Part shown: in pieces, positions 52,477-61,196 of the stretch
How the letters are laid out: every line of letters begins with the position of its first letter
How positions within the stretch are numbered: the stretch's first letter is position 1
Source: Collinsella aerofaciens
GTDB taxonomy: Bacteria; Actinomycetota; Coriobacteriia; Coriobacteriales; Coriobacteriaceae
Direction of reading: 5' to 3'
NCBI RefSeq assembly: GCF_009876115.1
Contig: NZ_WWSY01000001.1
Span: 229,769 to 293,768, forward strand
Length of the DNA stretch: 64,000 bases
Notes under the pieces: generated by a model
Seen by the model: only the letters and a program-made list of their open reading frames with translations
Told to the model about the DNA's origin: nothing
Databases searched by the model: none
Program-made: the position numbers and the translations under genes

Positions 52477-53810
52477 GCGAAATGGCGACTCATGCATACG
52501 ATGACCTTTATTCTTATCTAGCCGCATTCAAGAACAGCTCTCTTGCCGAAATAATTGCGTACCTAGAAGAACTGGGGCAAAGGAGGTTCGACGCCTTTAT
52601 TAGGGGCCTTGCACCCCTTATCCCAATCGAAAAAATCGAAAATCAATCCCTGTTCAATTTTTCTGTTGACTCCACCCTTGAAGGAGGCAAATTCCCCTGC
52701 ACTGACTATGCCTGTCGAGAGCAAAACATTTACCATTTGGCAAAGTTCTCAGCATTGTATGCAGATAAAACACTGATTCATTGCCCTATAGAATCGGCAT
52801 TCGAAATGGGGCACGATGATTATGTCTCAGTCGATGAACTTGCATTCGGGATCTATTTGACCATGCGAGTCGAAGACATAGTCAAAGCTGGAATACTCGG
52901 ATTTTCGAGCAATTACATTCCTCTTTGCAAAGATTGCCTAGCGCGACAAATCGAAAGAGAATCAAAAGCAAAAGGATTGATATCGAGTTATTGGGATGAA
53001 CTCGTACGACAATTCTGTTCCTCTACCTCGTGCACTTTAAAACAAGCACCAGATGGGAATCTGTATGTAGCGATTGAGGGAATGGATGCATATGGGTCCC
53101 ATGATGAGATGGATGTCGATTTCCTGGTAATCCCGTCTGAATACGAATCGCTCTATGCAAGCCAAGGCGAAACGCGATTGGATAGAGACATGCTGGAGAA
53201 AGGCGGCATCTTGACTATCCTACTGCCATTGTTGGACGATTGCTTTCAAGCCCTCGTCAATCCCTATTTTTCGAATAGCTCGTATTTAACCACTCGTCCA
53301 GCTCAGATTGAGTTCCTCGAGTCCGCAACTTCCACCCTTTATCCTCGAAAAGATCAGACCATACCCATTCGCCGGTTATCTTGCCCCCTCCCCATTGCTG
53401 AAAATGCAACGTTGCGTAGCATCCTTGATTGCCGCATTAGAAACGAAGAGTCGTTTCTTGTGTTTAGGGATACCTTGTCCAAAGGCCTGAGCGAAAGGCC
53501 CATCGACACCTCGACATTAGCTGACCTGAAGAACGACCTAATTGAGCCCGAGCTTCACAAGATATCTTTAGTGATGAAAAACGAGCGATCCCGATTAGTC
53601 ACCTCCGCAGGCATTGAAGCCGCTATCGGAATTGCGAGCTTTACATTGGGGCAATACGGAATCGCATCACCTTCTGATGCCATGGCCTTCCTCGGGGCTG
53701 CCGGCATAGGGGCCGTTGCATCTCAATCCGCAGATTTCTTGCGAGAAGCCAAGGCAAAAGAGAACCCCATGTATTTCCTCTGGAAGCTCAATAGAAACAA
53801 CCGTCTGTAA
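52473..53810 (+). CDS. Unknown 445-residue protein
   Basis: No family is recognised. It is a lower-GC gene than the core genome and has an even mix of residues. The N-terminal helix-rich part (AFKNSSLAEIIAYLEELGQR) is followed by mixed alpha/beta sequence with a Cys pair (CTDYAC) and CKDC, and the C-terminal 90 residues hold a short apolar stretch (IGIASFTLGQYGIA, FLGAAGIGAVA) and end ENPMYFLWKLNRN. The start is GTG 52473 or ATG 52482; the first is coupled to the leader ORF. It sits alone on the plus strand in the island, so a defence or toxin role is possible but unsupported. Confidence 0.85.
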   Translation: MSEMATHAYDDLYSYLAAFKNSSLAEIIAYLEELGQRRFDAFIRGLAPLIPIEKIENQSLFNFSVDSTLEGGKFPCTDYACREQNIYHLAKFSALYADKTLIHCPIESAFEMGHDDYVSVDELAFGIYLTMRVEDIVKAGILGFSSNYIPLCKDCLARQIERESKAKGLISSYWDELVRQFCSSTSCTLKQAPDGNLYVAIEGMDAYGSHDEMDVDFLVIPSEYESLYASQGETRLDRDMLEKGGILTILLPLLDDCFQALVNPYFSNSSYLTTRPAQIEFLESATSTLYPRKDQTIPIRRLSCPLPIAENATLRSILDCRIRNEESFLVFRDTLSKGLSERPIDTSTLADLKNDLIEPELHKISLVMKNERSRLVTSAGIEAAIGIASFTLGQYGIASPSDAMAFLGAAGIGAVASQSADFLREAKAKENPMYFLWKLNRNNRL

Positions 53811-53887
53811 CCTAAGGGGCAGAACACCGCAGTCGCCGAGCATATCTCGATCATTAAATAAAGGCAGCACTAGAAAGGATGCGAATC

Positions 53888-54010
53888 GTGAAGAACCGAT
53901 TCCCTTTACGAATGCCTAATGCAGTAAAAATCACTGGTAGATCCGAGCAGTTTAACCAAGACGACAAGAGCGCGCTCAGATTGCTGTCTGCAGTAGCTAG
54001 CCAAGTATAG
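53888..54010 (+). CDS. Possible small protein (40 residues)
   Basis: From GTG 53888, AAAGGA eight bases upstream, runs VKNRFPLRMPNAVKITGRSE and further basic residues to TAG at 54010, overlapping the end of the opposite gene by 14 bases. It is not recognised, and length alone gives little support. Confidence 0.3.
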   Translation: MKNRFPLRMPNAVKITGRSEQFNQDDKSALRLLSAVASQV

Positions 54011-54701
54011 ATACCATCCTGTTTCCAAATTCGGTCCTACGATAAACCCTTTCTTCTTTCTCAATTTCGTCGGGATCGTCGAAGATGAGCGTCGTATCTA
54101 CTACGTCCCACTGCTGCCGATGGATATCCTCAATCAGCAATCCCAGTCCGGTTAATCGAAGAAGAACTTCTGCATCTCTGCCTCTGAGCGTCTGAAAAGT
54201 TTCCTTTTCTCGAAGCATTTCGTAGTCTCCAGGTAGAAATCTGTCCAAAGTCTCTGCAAACAAACGAAGATCGTCCCAGCTAATTTCTTTATCTAGGTAG
54301 GCCTCATAAATCTTTGCTAGTCGCCGCGCTTTGTCCTCCTCAATGTATCTTTCGAGCAGGATAAGCAGGTACTCAATATCGCGCTTCCTATTTGACTCTT
54401 CAAAGTATTGCTTGTACTTGTTCCATGAGCCTTTTTCAAAAGAGTCGCGGTTGAACTCATCGAGGAAACACGCATACTTCTTCAGCAGATGCGCATTGTG
54501 GATATTGTTTCCGATTTTGTAGATGCTCACTAGGCTTGAGATGACGGGGATGTCCTTCAAGAACTCGTTTTGGAGAATTTCGTCCAGGCCAACCTCTGCG
54601 ATATTCGAAATAAGTTCGAGAGAGTCGCTGCAAATAGTCGGCCTTGCGTCGTCTTGCAAGCGCGATAGACCGGCCTTAGTTGATTCCTCTGCGTTTGCCA
54701 T
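53997..54701 (-). CDS. Unknown 234-residue helical protein
   Basis: Not matched to a named family. The segment FLKDIPVISSLVSIYKIGNN followed by a Lys-rich helix resembles a phrase found in many island-borne hypothetical proteins, where a short apolar helix precedes a charged one. The rest is strongly helical with many Glu/Lys/Arg and no catalytic motif; the end contains a possible winged segment (AEVLLRLTGLGLLIEDIHRQ). Start: ATG 54701 has AAAGG eight bases ahead; ATG 54716 has none. It converges with the preceding gene. Confidence 0.8.
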   Translation of the reverse strand: MANAEESTKAGLSRLQDDARPTICSDSLELISNIAEVGLDEILQNEFLKDIPVISSLVSIYKIGNNIHNAHLLKKYACFLDEFNRDSFEKGSWNKYKQYFEESNRKRDIEYLLILLERYIEEDKARRLAKIYEAYLDKEISWDDLRLFAETLDRFLPGDYEMLREKETFQTLRGRDAEVLLRLTGLGLLIEDIHRQQWDVVDTTLIFDDPDEIEKEERVYRRTEFGNRMVSILG

Positions 54702-54775
54702 AAGATTACCTTTCATAATAATTTGCCAGTTTTGGCATGCGTTTGCAGCGCCGCTTTTCTGAAAGTGGCTCCGAT

Positions 54776-55111
54776 TTAAATGCCATCCCCCGAATAAGCG
54801 CTCAGGTTCGATTCAACAAGTGCATTGGTTGAAAAGAGCTTTAGACCCCCTTCGAGGTAAAAGTCGCTTGTGCAGAGCAACCAAATCATCTTGTCGAGCT
54901 TGTAGGCAGTGGCCTCGGGGTCCACGCCGCCCTTCCGCGCCGCGCGCGCGGCTTCGAAATAGCAACGAGCCACTTCGACCTCGCTGTCAGTGGTAGCGTA
55001 AAACTGAACAGTATTCAGTAGGCCGTTGACACAAACATCGACGAGCGGCTGCTGAACAAGCCCGAGGACCTGTTCAGGGCGATGCAGCTCGAGCTCATGG
55101 AGCTGCACCAC
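54776..55111 (-). pseudogene. Gene remnant (C-terminal fragment)
   Basis: A 111-codon open frame whose second half looks like real protein (EVARCYFEAARAARKGGVDP, then TAYKLDKMIWLLCT) while the first 30 codons are antisense to another fragment at 55030-55159. It has no ribosome site. Most likely the tail of a lost gene, joined to unrelated sequence near 55025. Confidence 0.5.
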
Positions 55112-55159
55112 GGTTCGCCCTCGACCGTCTTCTGCACGCAGTGCAGGTCGAAGGGCTAG
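55030..55159 (+). pseudogene. GC-rich gene remnant (43 codons)
   Basis: The plus strand reads DERLLNKPEDLFRAMQLELM then ELHHGSPSTVFCTQCRSKG and a stop, with core-genome codon use. A stop lies immediately upstream and there is no start codon, so it is the end of a vanished gene. Confidence 0.5.
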
Positions 55160-55203
55160 GCAGGAGCCCCGAGGCTTTTCCTAATTCTAGGTGTTAAAGT
55201 CGA

Positions 55204-58200
55204 TTACTGCCTGCCGTGGAATAGCCTCCACTTTTCGTCTTCGATGTCTCTTTCAATTGATGACTTCACTTTTGACAGCCATTCTCTGTGTTTTAAATAT
55301 GCAACACCTGCGGGCAGCTGAGCAGCAATCGAGTCAATCGCCTCAATCTCCTTGAGCTTTGCTGGAATAAAGCCTTTTTCAGGGGACCCGCTCATTGAAG
55401 ATCGACGGAGATCCAAATGGTTGATCGATATCCCGTCTTTATCGAGCGTCAGAATGAGGGTGATAGCCCTAATCCTCGTCTCGTCATTGCAATCGGACAA
55501 GGCCCAGCTAATTCTATCGAGGCTATTTGCGTCGGCGATCCTTTCGCGGATGGTATATTCCAAGCGCTCCCAAAAAATATCGCTCGAGAGCGCATTTGCG
55601 TCATGAACGGGAAACAAAACGGCTATTTCAAGCCTGCCGAGTGGTTCGCTCAGCGCTTCATCGATCATTGCTTTCAGCAGATTCCAGGCATGATCATCCT
55701 GGACGGTCCAAAACGAGCTGATTCTTCGCAGGAGATCGTGCCTTTGTCGGTAGTCGAGGTTGGCAACGTACTCCAAAAAACGGTCAATCATTGAGCTGTC
55801 AAGGCGTAAAAGGCAGCGTAGGAAAGCGAGGTTATAGTCGAAAGTAGGATATCCTTCAAGTGCGAGAAAATACAGGTTGACGGCCGGTGAGGGATTGGAT
55901 TCGAAGTACGAATCTAAAGCGGAGACGCGCTTTTCGTCTCCGCAGTTGCCGAAAAACCGCCAAACCCCATCATTGTGTATATGTTCGGAAAGCCAAGAAG
56001 CATATTTGAGGATATAGCCAGGATGCTTTGGCTCGACTATCTCCAAATCTTCCAAGCAGAGATGCGTTCTGCCGTCATCGAGTCTTGCGAGAATTTCGTC
56101 GAGCTCCTCCTTGTCGGGCCCGTTCTTTATTGCTAGCAAATCAAGATAGTCAAACAGGGCCGGATGGTCACTCACGTCGATCACCGCGCCCAGCTCGTTT
56201 CTAAGGACCTTCCTGCCGATGGTTTCAGCAAGATGATCAAGTGCTTCGTACGGGACAGGGATCGTCGAGGGCGACGAAGCGATATTGCGTGCGATTATGC
56301 TTGAGGCAGTATCTGGGGTCCTTTTGGCGATTTCCAGAAGGACTTTTCCGATAGCCCTGCCCGACTCCCACTCTTTATCGGAAATCTCATAATCTTCGGC
56401 TAGCTTTCCCAGGGCTTCGGTCAGTCGTTCTAGCGGTAACTCTTCCGCGGATATCCTCGGTTCTTTCTCTACGAGAGACTCGGAGTTCTCCAGACCAAGT
56501 GCGTCGAATGCGCTCTGGCGGAACCCATCGAGGCTCAGAGGGGGATTCTGCGCGCATGTTTCGTAAATCTGGTTGATGCTTAAGCTGCATAAGAGATCGA
56601 TTGTCGAGTCTTCGGTTATATATTTGGGGAATAGCTCTTCAATCCTCGAGAGTACCGAATACATGTTTTCTGCGTACTCCGCTTCAGGTTCTTTGCCATA
56701 GAACGAGAAGTGCTGCCGAAAAGTGGATTTAACTTGCCTGCTGAATTCGGTTTCGACCAGAACGGAGAGCGCCCGGAAGCAATGGGCGTGGAGCTCGGCC
56801 AGCTCTGATGTGAAATTGAAGGTCAAAGTGTTGTATGTGTACGTTATGCCGTTTTGACAAACGCGCTGGGCCCTTGAAGAGAGGTATGAACTCGTCAAGA
56901 CGATCAGACATGCTGCAACATTGCGGGAATGCGATTGTTGATATTTTTGAGCGAGGGCATCGAGTTTGCTGTTTTCCAAATCGAATCCCGTACGATCGAG
57001 ATCGTAAGCGAAAGCGCCGTCCGGCCCGCATGCCCAGTTGTACTCGGCCGCTCGCTCGGTGCCTCTTTCTACACACTTCACGAACAACTCGGAGGCTGTT
57101 TGCGAATACTCGCTTGAGTTCATCAGGGATACAGAAATTTGCAGGGGCATAGATCCGTCGGATGTCGAATTCATGCCGAGAATTTCTTCCGATACGTCAG
57201 CGCAATCAGCGTTTTCGATGCGGTTTGAGGCAAAGGCGAGCGCCTGTATGGGGAGGAATTGATTGAATGTGACTATGAACTGATCGGCAATTCGCGCATC
57301 CCGATTCTTTATTTCATCCCAAGCTTTCTCGCATTCCCTTCGAAGGTAGTCGTACACGCTCGCACTTCCGCACACTTCAGCCATTGACTTGGCGGCTTTG
57401 AGATACGGCGCGTTCGGCATTTCTGCGGTATGCAGAATGAAATCCGCAAAACTGCCGTTCCCTTCTTTTGCGAAGTGGCGGCATATCAAGAAGTCGCGAA
57501 GATTCTGCTCTTCCATTCTTATGGCTAGCACGCCATCGGCGGAGGTAAGGATCGTGACAATTTCCTGGTCGTTCAATCTGGATGCAAAATCCCGAATCTC
57601 GGCGTCGTCGTACCCCAGCCCCAAGAGTTCCTCGTAACAAGGGTCTCCTTCAATAAGATCGCAGCAGTCGTAGATTGCAAGGTTCTCTGCGAGACGCTGC
57701 TCCCTGCTGGAGTACCCAGCTAAAGCAGAATTCATATAGATGTTCAAAAGATCGTATGGCTCTTGGATGGCTTCGAAATTGCCGTCTGCTATGGGGCTTG
57801 CTGCCATGATAGCCAAGCGCAGGTTTCCGTTTGCGATTGCCGATACTCTCTCCCTCAGTGCTATGTTTTTTATGTTGTATTCGGTCTCGAGTATCGCTTC
57901 TATATTTTCCGCGGCTAGAGGCTCCAGCTCTATTTCTCTGAAATTTAGATAACTGCCGATTTTTGCGGTCAACTCGCTTCGGTGCATCTTCCTGCAGGTG
58001 AGGACAATCTTTAGCTTTTTGTTTTCCAAACAGATTCCCAGCAAGTGCTCAAGTGACAGGTTGCCGTTTGCATCATCGACTAGAAGGATAATGTTTTCCG
58101 ACTCCGACAAAATCAGCTCGATATCATCGTCGAGATGCGATGAATACCTAGAGTCCAAGATAAGAAGATCCCAGTGATGCCGTTTGCTGAATGAGAGGCA

Positions 58201-58860
58201 TGCGTCGAGGGCGATCTTGGTTTTCCCCGATCCAGACTGCCCCTGAATCACCACTGCCTTGTTTTGCTCTATCGATTCGACGATGACTGAAAACTCGGAA
58301 TCCCTGTGCATGAGGAGCTTCGACAGGTCGGTTGAGAAACGGTCGTTCAGGCTTCGCTCGATGAAGCGGTCTGGGGCGATGAATGATCCCTTTCCGAGTG
58401 GAACGCCCAATACCGTATGCGCTAGCGCAGGGTATTTTCCATCAAGGTCGCTCGCAATTGTCTCTGGCCCGATTATTTCTATCCGTGGATCGATGGCACG
58501 GACCTCCTCGAGTACCAGAGGTGAAAGGCGAAAGTATGTGTGGCACAGGATGATTCGATCTATGAGTTGCGGATTGATTCCGGTTTTGCTCCTGTCGAGG
58601 CAGTCTTTAGCATCATTTAGCAGCTTATTGCGGATGTCGGATTTAGAGGTTGTGTATGCCGCGAAGAGGTAGTGTCCATTCTCTCCTACGGAGTACATGT
58701 CTGGCACTCCGGTCGTGGTTTTATCCGTGCCGCATTGGGATCCTAATTCAATGATGTTGTTAAGCGAATATCTCCTATATAGATACTGATTTGCTAGTGT
58801 TTGAAAACGCCCGCCTTCGATCTGCCTTAGCTCTTCTTGGATCTGATTTATTTGGGACAT
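55204..58860 (-). CDS. STAND-type NTPase with nuclease-like N-terminus (Avs-like architecture)
   Basis: A 1218-residue protein. Residues about 20-150 resemble the restriction-endonuclease-like domain found at the start of some antiviral STAND proteins: GTDKTTTGVPDMYSVGENGH then YLFAAYTTSK, where a PD...E-x-x pattern is expected but Ala stands in the Glu place. The NTPase follows, with Walker A GQSGSGKT (207-214), Walker B IILLVDDAN (about 257-265) and an Arg-rich sensor (IVLTCRKMHRS). Residues 450-1218 are helical repeats without clear motifs, the usual target-sensing half. The gene has lower GC than its neighbours. A phage-defence role is inferred from architecture. Confidence 0.82.
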   Translation of the reverse strand: MSQINQIQEELRQIEGGRFQTLANQYLYRRYSLNNIIELGSQCGTDKTTTGVPDMYSVGENGHYLFAAYTTSKSDIRNKLLNDAKDCLDRSKTGINPQLIDRIILCHTYFRLSPLVLEEVRAIDPRIEIIGPETIASDLDGKYPALAHTVLGVPLGKGSFIAPDRFIERSLNDRFSTDLSKLLMHRDSEFSVIVESIEQNKAVVIQGQSGSGKTKIALDACLSFSKRHHWDLLILDSRYSSHLDDDIELILSESENIILLVDDANGNLSLEHLLGICLENKKLKIVLTCRKMHRSELTAKIGSYLNFREIELEPLAAENIEAILETEYNIKNIALRERVSAIANGNLRLAIMAASPIADGNFEAIQEPYDLLNIYMNSALAGYSSREQRLAENLAIYDCCDLIEGDPCYEELLGLGYDDAEIRDFASRLNDQEIVTILTSADGVLAIRMEEQNLRDFLICRHFAKEGNGSFADFILHTAEMPNAPYLKAAKSMAEVCGSASVYDYLRRECEKAWDEIKNRDARIADQFIVTFNQFLPIQALAFASNRIENADCADVSEEILGMNSTSDGSMPLQISVSLMNSSEYSQTASELFVKCVERGTERAAEYNWACGPDGAFAYDLDRTGFDLENSKLDALAQKYQQSHSRNVAACLIVLTSSYLSSRAQRVCQNGITYTYNTLTFNFTSELAELHAHCFRALSVLVETEFSRQVKSTFRQHFSFYGKEPEAEYAENMYSVLSRIEELFPKYITEDSTIDLLCSLSINQIYETCAQNPPLSLDGFRQSAFDALGLENSESLVEKEPRISAEELPLERLTEALGKLAEDYEISDKEWESGRAIGKVLLEIAKRTPDTASSIIARNIASSPSTIPVPYEALDHLAETIGRKVLRNELGAVIDVSDHPALFDYLDLLAIKNGPDKEELDEILARLDDGRTHLCLEDLEIVEPKHPGYILKYASWLSEHIHNDGVWRFFGNCGDEKRVSALDSYFESNPSPAVNLYFLALEGYPTFDYNLAFLRCLLRLDSSMIDRFLEYVANLDYRQRHDLLRRISSFWTVQDDHAWNLLKAMIDEALSEPLGRLEIAVLFPVHDANALSSDIFWERLEYTIRERIADANSLDRISWALSDCNDETRIRAITLILTLDKDGISINHLDLRRSSMSGSPEKGFIPAKLKEIEAIDSIAAQLPAGVAYLKHREWLSKVKSSIERDIEDEKWRLFHGRQ

Positions 58861-59185
58861 TTTGCTCCTCGCGATAAATTCGCCTTTTGATTTCTCTTTT
58901 CTTACTCTAGTCCGCCTACCTCAGCAAGCCTTACAAGCTCGAGGGACGAGTCGACGACGTCCTCGAAGTCAAGCCCCGCCGCATAGGCCCTCGGATAAGG
59001 CGAGCGGAGGGCGCGTGACCCCGTCGGAAATGGCCGCCGTTAGGTGCGTGTTCGAGAGCTGCGCGGCGGAGCTGGATGGAGCCTGGGCAAGGCATTAGGG
59101 CATCCTCGTCCTTGTCGTAAGACTGCCATTAGAAGATCTTCTGCAAATCCTAAGCCACGTTTCAACTTGGCAACAGCTGCGGATC
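58861..59185. other. Intergenic region with gene fossils
   Basis: No intact gene. On the minus strand bases 58902-59036 encode the C-terminal fragment AYAAGLDFEDVVDSSLELVR then LAEVGGLE and TAA, without a start. On the plus strand a short GC-rich frame ends at 59098. Both look like tails of older genes. Confidence 0.5.
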
Positions 59186-61021
59186 CTAGATATCGGCAAG
59201 ACATTCGAGACTCTTGGATATGGCGTCGAAATAGATCCTTTGGTAATACTCCATGGTCTCGACCTTGCCGATCTCCGATCCGAGCCTCTTGGCCCAAGCT
59301 ACGAGGGCCTTCCTGTCCTCGCCCTCGAGCGAGGCCGTGCACGACCTCATGTGGTCGCCCGGAAAAAGGACACTGTGCACAAGCCGAATATCTTCGGGAG
59401 GCATCTTCTCCATCGCCCTCGCGAGGAGGGAAGTGTCGAGGGAAATGAGCGACAGGATGGGTTCCGACCAGTCATCTGATTTCGAGAAAGCCAGATAGAG
59501 CTTCGTCGCGAATTGGTCGGGGGCGTTTATCAGGACGTTGCCAAGAGACTCCGACTCCCGTTCGCGTAGCGTCGTCAAGGCGAGCTCCCTCAGCCTGTCG
59601 ACCTCCTCCAAAGCCGGAATCTCATGCGCTTCGCTCGAGTCGAAAGGGATCTCCTGCCATTCGACTCGATTCTTTCCGATTGACCTCACTGCAGACTCGG
59701 GATCCCGTCCAATGGAGGATTCCATCGCCTTGACGAGCGGCGCGACCCCTTCGGGAAAGGCGTCAGCAAATTCCCCCGCAATGCCTTTGACGGCACGCAG
59801 GACGTCGGGATAGACGTCGAACGACAAGCCGCGGCTCCCGTCCCCGGGGACAATCCCGGCGACTAAAGTCTCCACCATGCCAAGGACATCGGCATCGCGG
59901 AAAGTGGCGTGTCTGATGCCTTCGATACATTCAATAGCTTTCCGCGCGGCCGGCCCGTCGGGATGAAAGGTCGCAAGGTAATCTTCCAGGCAGGAACGAA
60001 CATGCTTGGAATCGACCCCCTCACACCTCTCGAAAAAGCGGGGGATGAAGTCCAGGGCGGCGTATTTGAGCCGGCGCGACTCGAAAATGCCACCCCTAAG
60101 GATGGAATCCTCCCGGCTTGACGGAGGCCCGATGCGCATCCCCTTCGCCGCCCCCGCTGCAAAGCCGAAAGCCTCTTTGAAAACTGCCCTGGCAGACTCC
60201 GGGTCGGTGGGTTCAGCGAAGAACCCGGATTCCTTCATCCCGACCAGCACGGGGCGCATCTTGCTGAGGGATCGCAAGTTCGGCGATTCGCTTCCTTCAA
60301 TCGCCGAAACGGCGTCCTCGAGCGCGCCTGGGTAGATGCCGCCCAGCACGCCTCCCAGAACGCGTTCCACAACCGAGCCGACCGAGGGCCTGAACCGGCA
60401 CTTCCGCCAGACGGTCTTCTCGATGAGGCTCTCGTACTCCCTGGTCGTCCCCTTCTCCCCCTTCGGTCCTAGCCCTTTCCTCCACTCATCCTCGTTGCAG
60501 ACGAGGAGGACCTTCTTCCTGCAGCCAACGACGAGGTGGTCGACCGCCCCGAGCAGCTCGCGAATGCCCATGTCGCACCTCTCCACGTCGTCTATGACGA
60601 GGAGGGTCTCGGGGCCGATGATGAGGTTCACGGCATTCAGCGGCGCCATCTTGAGATCGACGCCCGCCTTCTTCTCCAGCTCCCTGATCTTTTTCCCGAG
60701 GAACGATATTCCCGTGTCCTTGGCGAACCCGACGAGTGAATCCCACCTGCCCCTCTCCCCGCCGGCCGCGCACCCTATGGCGTATTTCGAGATGAAACCA
60801 GACTCAATCGCCCCGCAGAGCTCCGCTAAGTCCTTGGCGCCGTAGGCGGACGCCACCACGACGGGATGCCGGCTCTCATCCTCCTCCAGCTTCTCGGTCA
60901 GTGCGTGCTCGACAAAGTAGGTTTTCCCGCATCCCCATTCCCCGGTAAGCATGAGGGCGTACGAGTTCTCCTTGTCCTCGATGTACTCCCTCACGACGCC
61001 GATGATGTCATCCTCGTTCAC
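59186..61021 (-). CDS. KAP-family P-loop NTPase
   Basis: A protein of 611 residues. The N-terminus holds a KAP-type P-loop, MLTGEWGCGKTYFVEHAL (GEWGCGKT at 27-34), and Walker B TLLVIDDVERCD (about 139-150), followed by a helical region rich in Glu and Ser. KAP NTPases are usually membrane-associated or defence-linked; no membrane helix interrupts the NTPase here. The start is GTG 61021, eight bases after AAGGAG. The frame is open to GTG 61150, but that stretch overlaps a fossil reading frame. GC is near core level, unlike the genes either side. Confidence 0.85.
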   Translation of the reverse strand: MNEDDIIGVVREYIEDKENSYALMLTGEWGCGKTYFVEHALTEKLEEDESRHPVVVASAYGAKDLAELCGAIESGFISKYAIGCAAGGERGRWDSLVGFAKDTGISFLGKKIRELEKKAGVDLKMAPLNAVNLIIGPETLLVIDDVERCDMGIRELLGAVDHLVVGCRKKVLLVCNEDEWRKGLGPKGEKGTTREYESLIEKTVWRKCRFRPSVGSVVERVLGGVLGGIYPGALEDAVSAIEGSESPNLRSLSKMRPVLVGMKESGFFAEPTDPESARAVFKEAFGFAAGAAKGMRIGPPSSREDSILRGGIFESRRLKYAALDFIPRFFERCEGVDSKHVRSCLEDYLATFHPDGPAARKAIECIEGIRHATFRDADVLGMVETLVAGIVPGDGSRGLSFDVYPDVLRAVKGIAGEFADAFPEGVAPLVKAMESSIGRDPESAVRSIGKNRVEWQEIPFDSSEAHEIPALEEVDRLRELALTTLRERESESLGNVLINAPDQFATKLYLAFSKSDDWSEPILSLISLDTSLLARAMEKMPPEDIRLVHSVLFPGDHMRSCTASLEGEDRKALVAWAKRLGSEIGKVETMEYYQRIYFDAISKSLECLADI

Positions 61022-61083
61022 CTTGGTCGCTCCTTGTCCGCCATCGGTTTCCACCCTTACCTTTCCTATGGCCAGGCGAGAGC

Positions 61084-61196
61084 CTACTCCAGCGCTTTCG
61101 GATCCCATTCGAACCCTTCGGCCTGCCGCCTTATCGCCGGGTCGATGCACTTCTTGACGAGCTCAAGCGCCGCGGCCGCGCGGTGCAAGCTAGTGG
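61084..61196 (-). pseudogene. GC-rich gene remnant between KAP and DUF262 genes
   Basis: The minus strand reads RAAAALELVKKCIDPAIRRQ then AEGFEWDPKALE and TAG at 61084, a convincing protein C-terminus with no start of its own. The composition changes sharply at about 61196, where the DUF262 gene ends. Confidence 0.5.
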
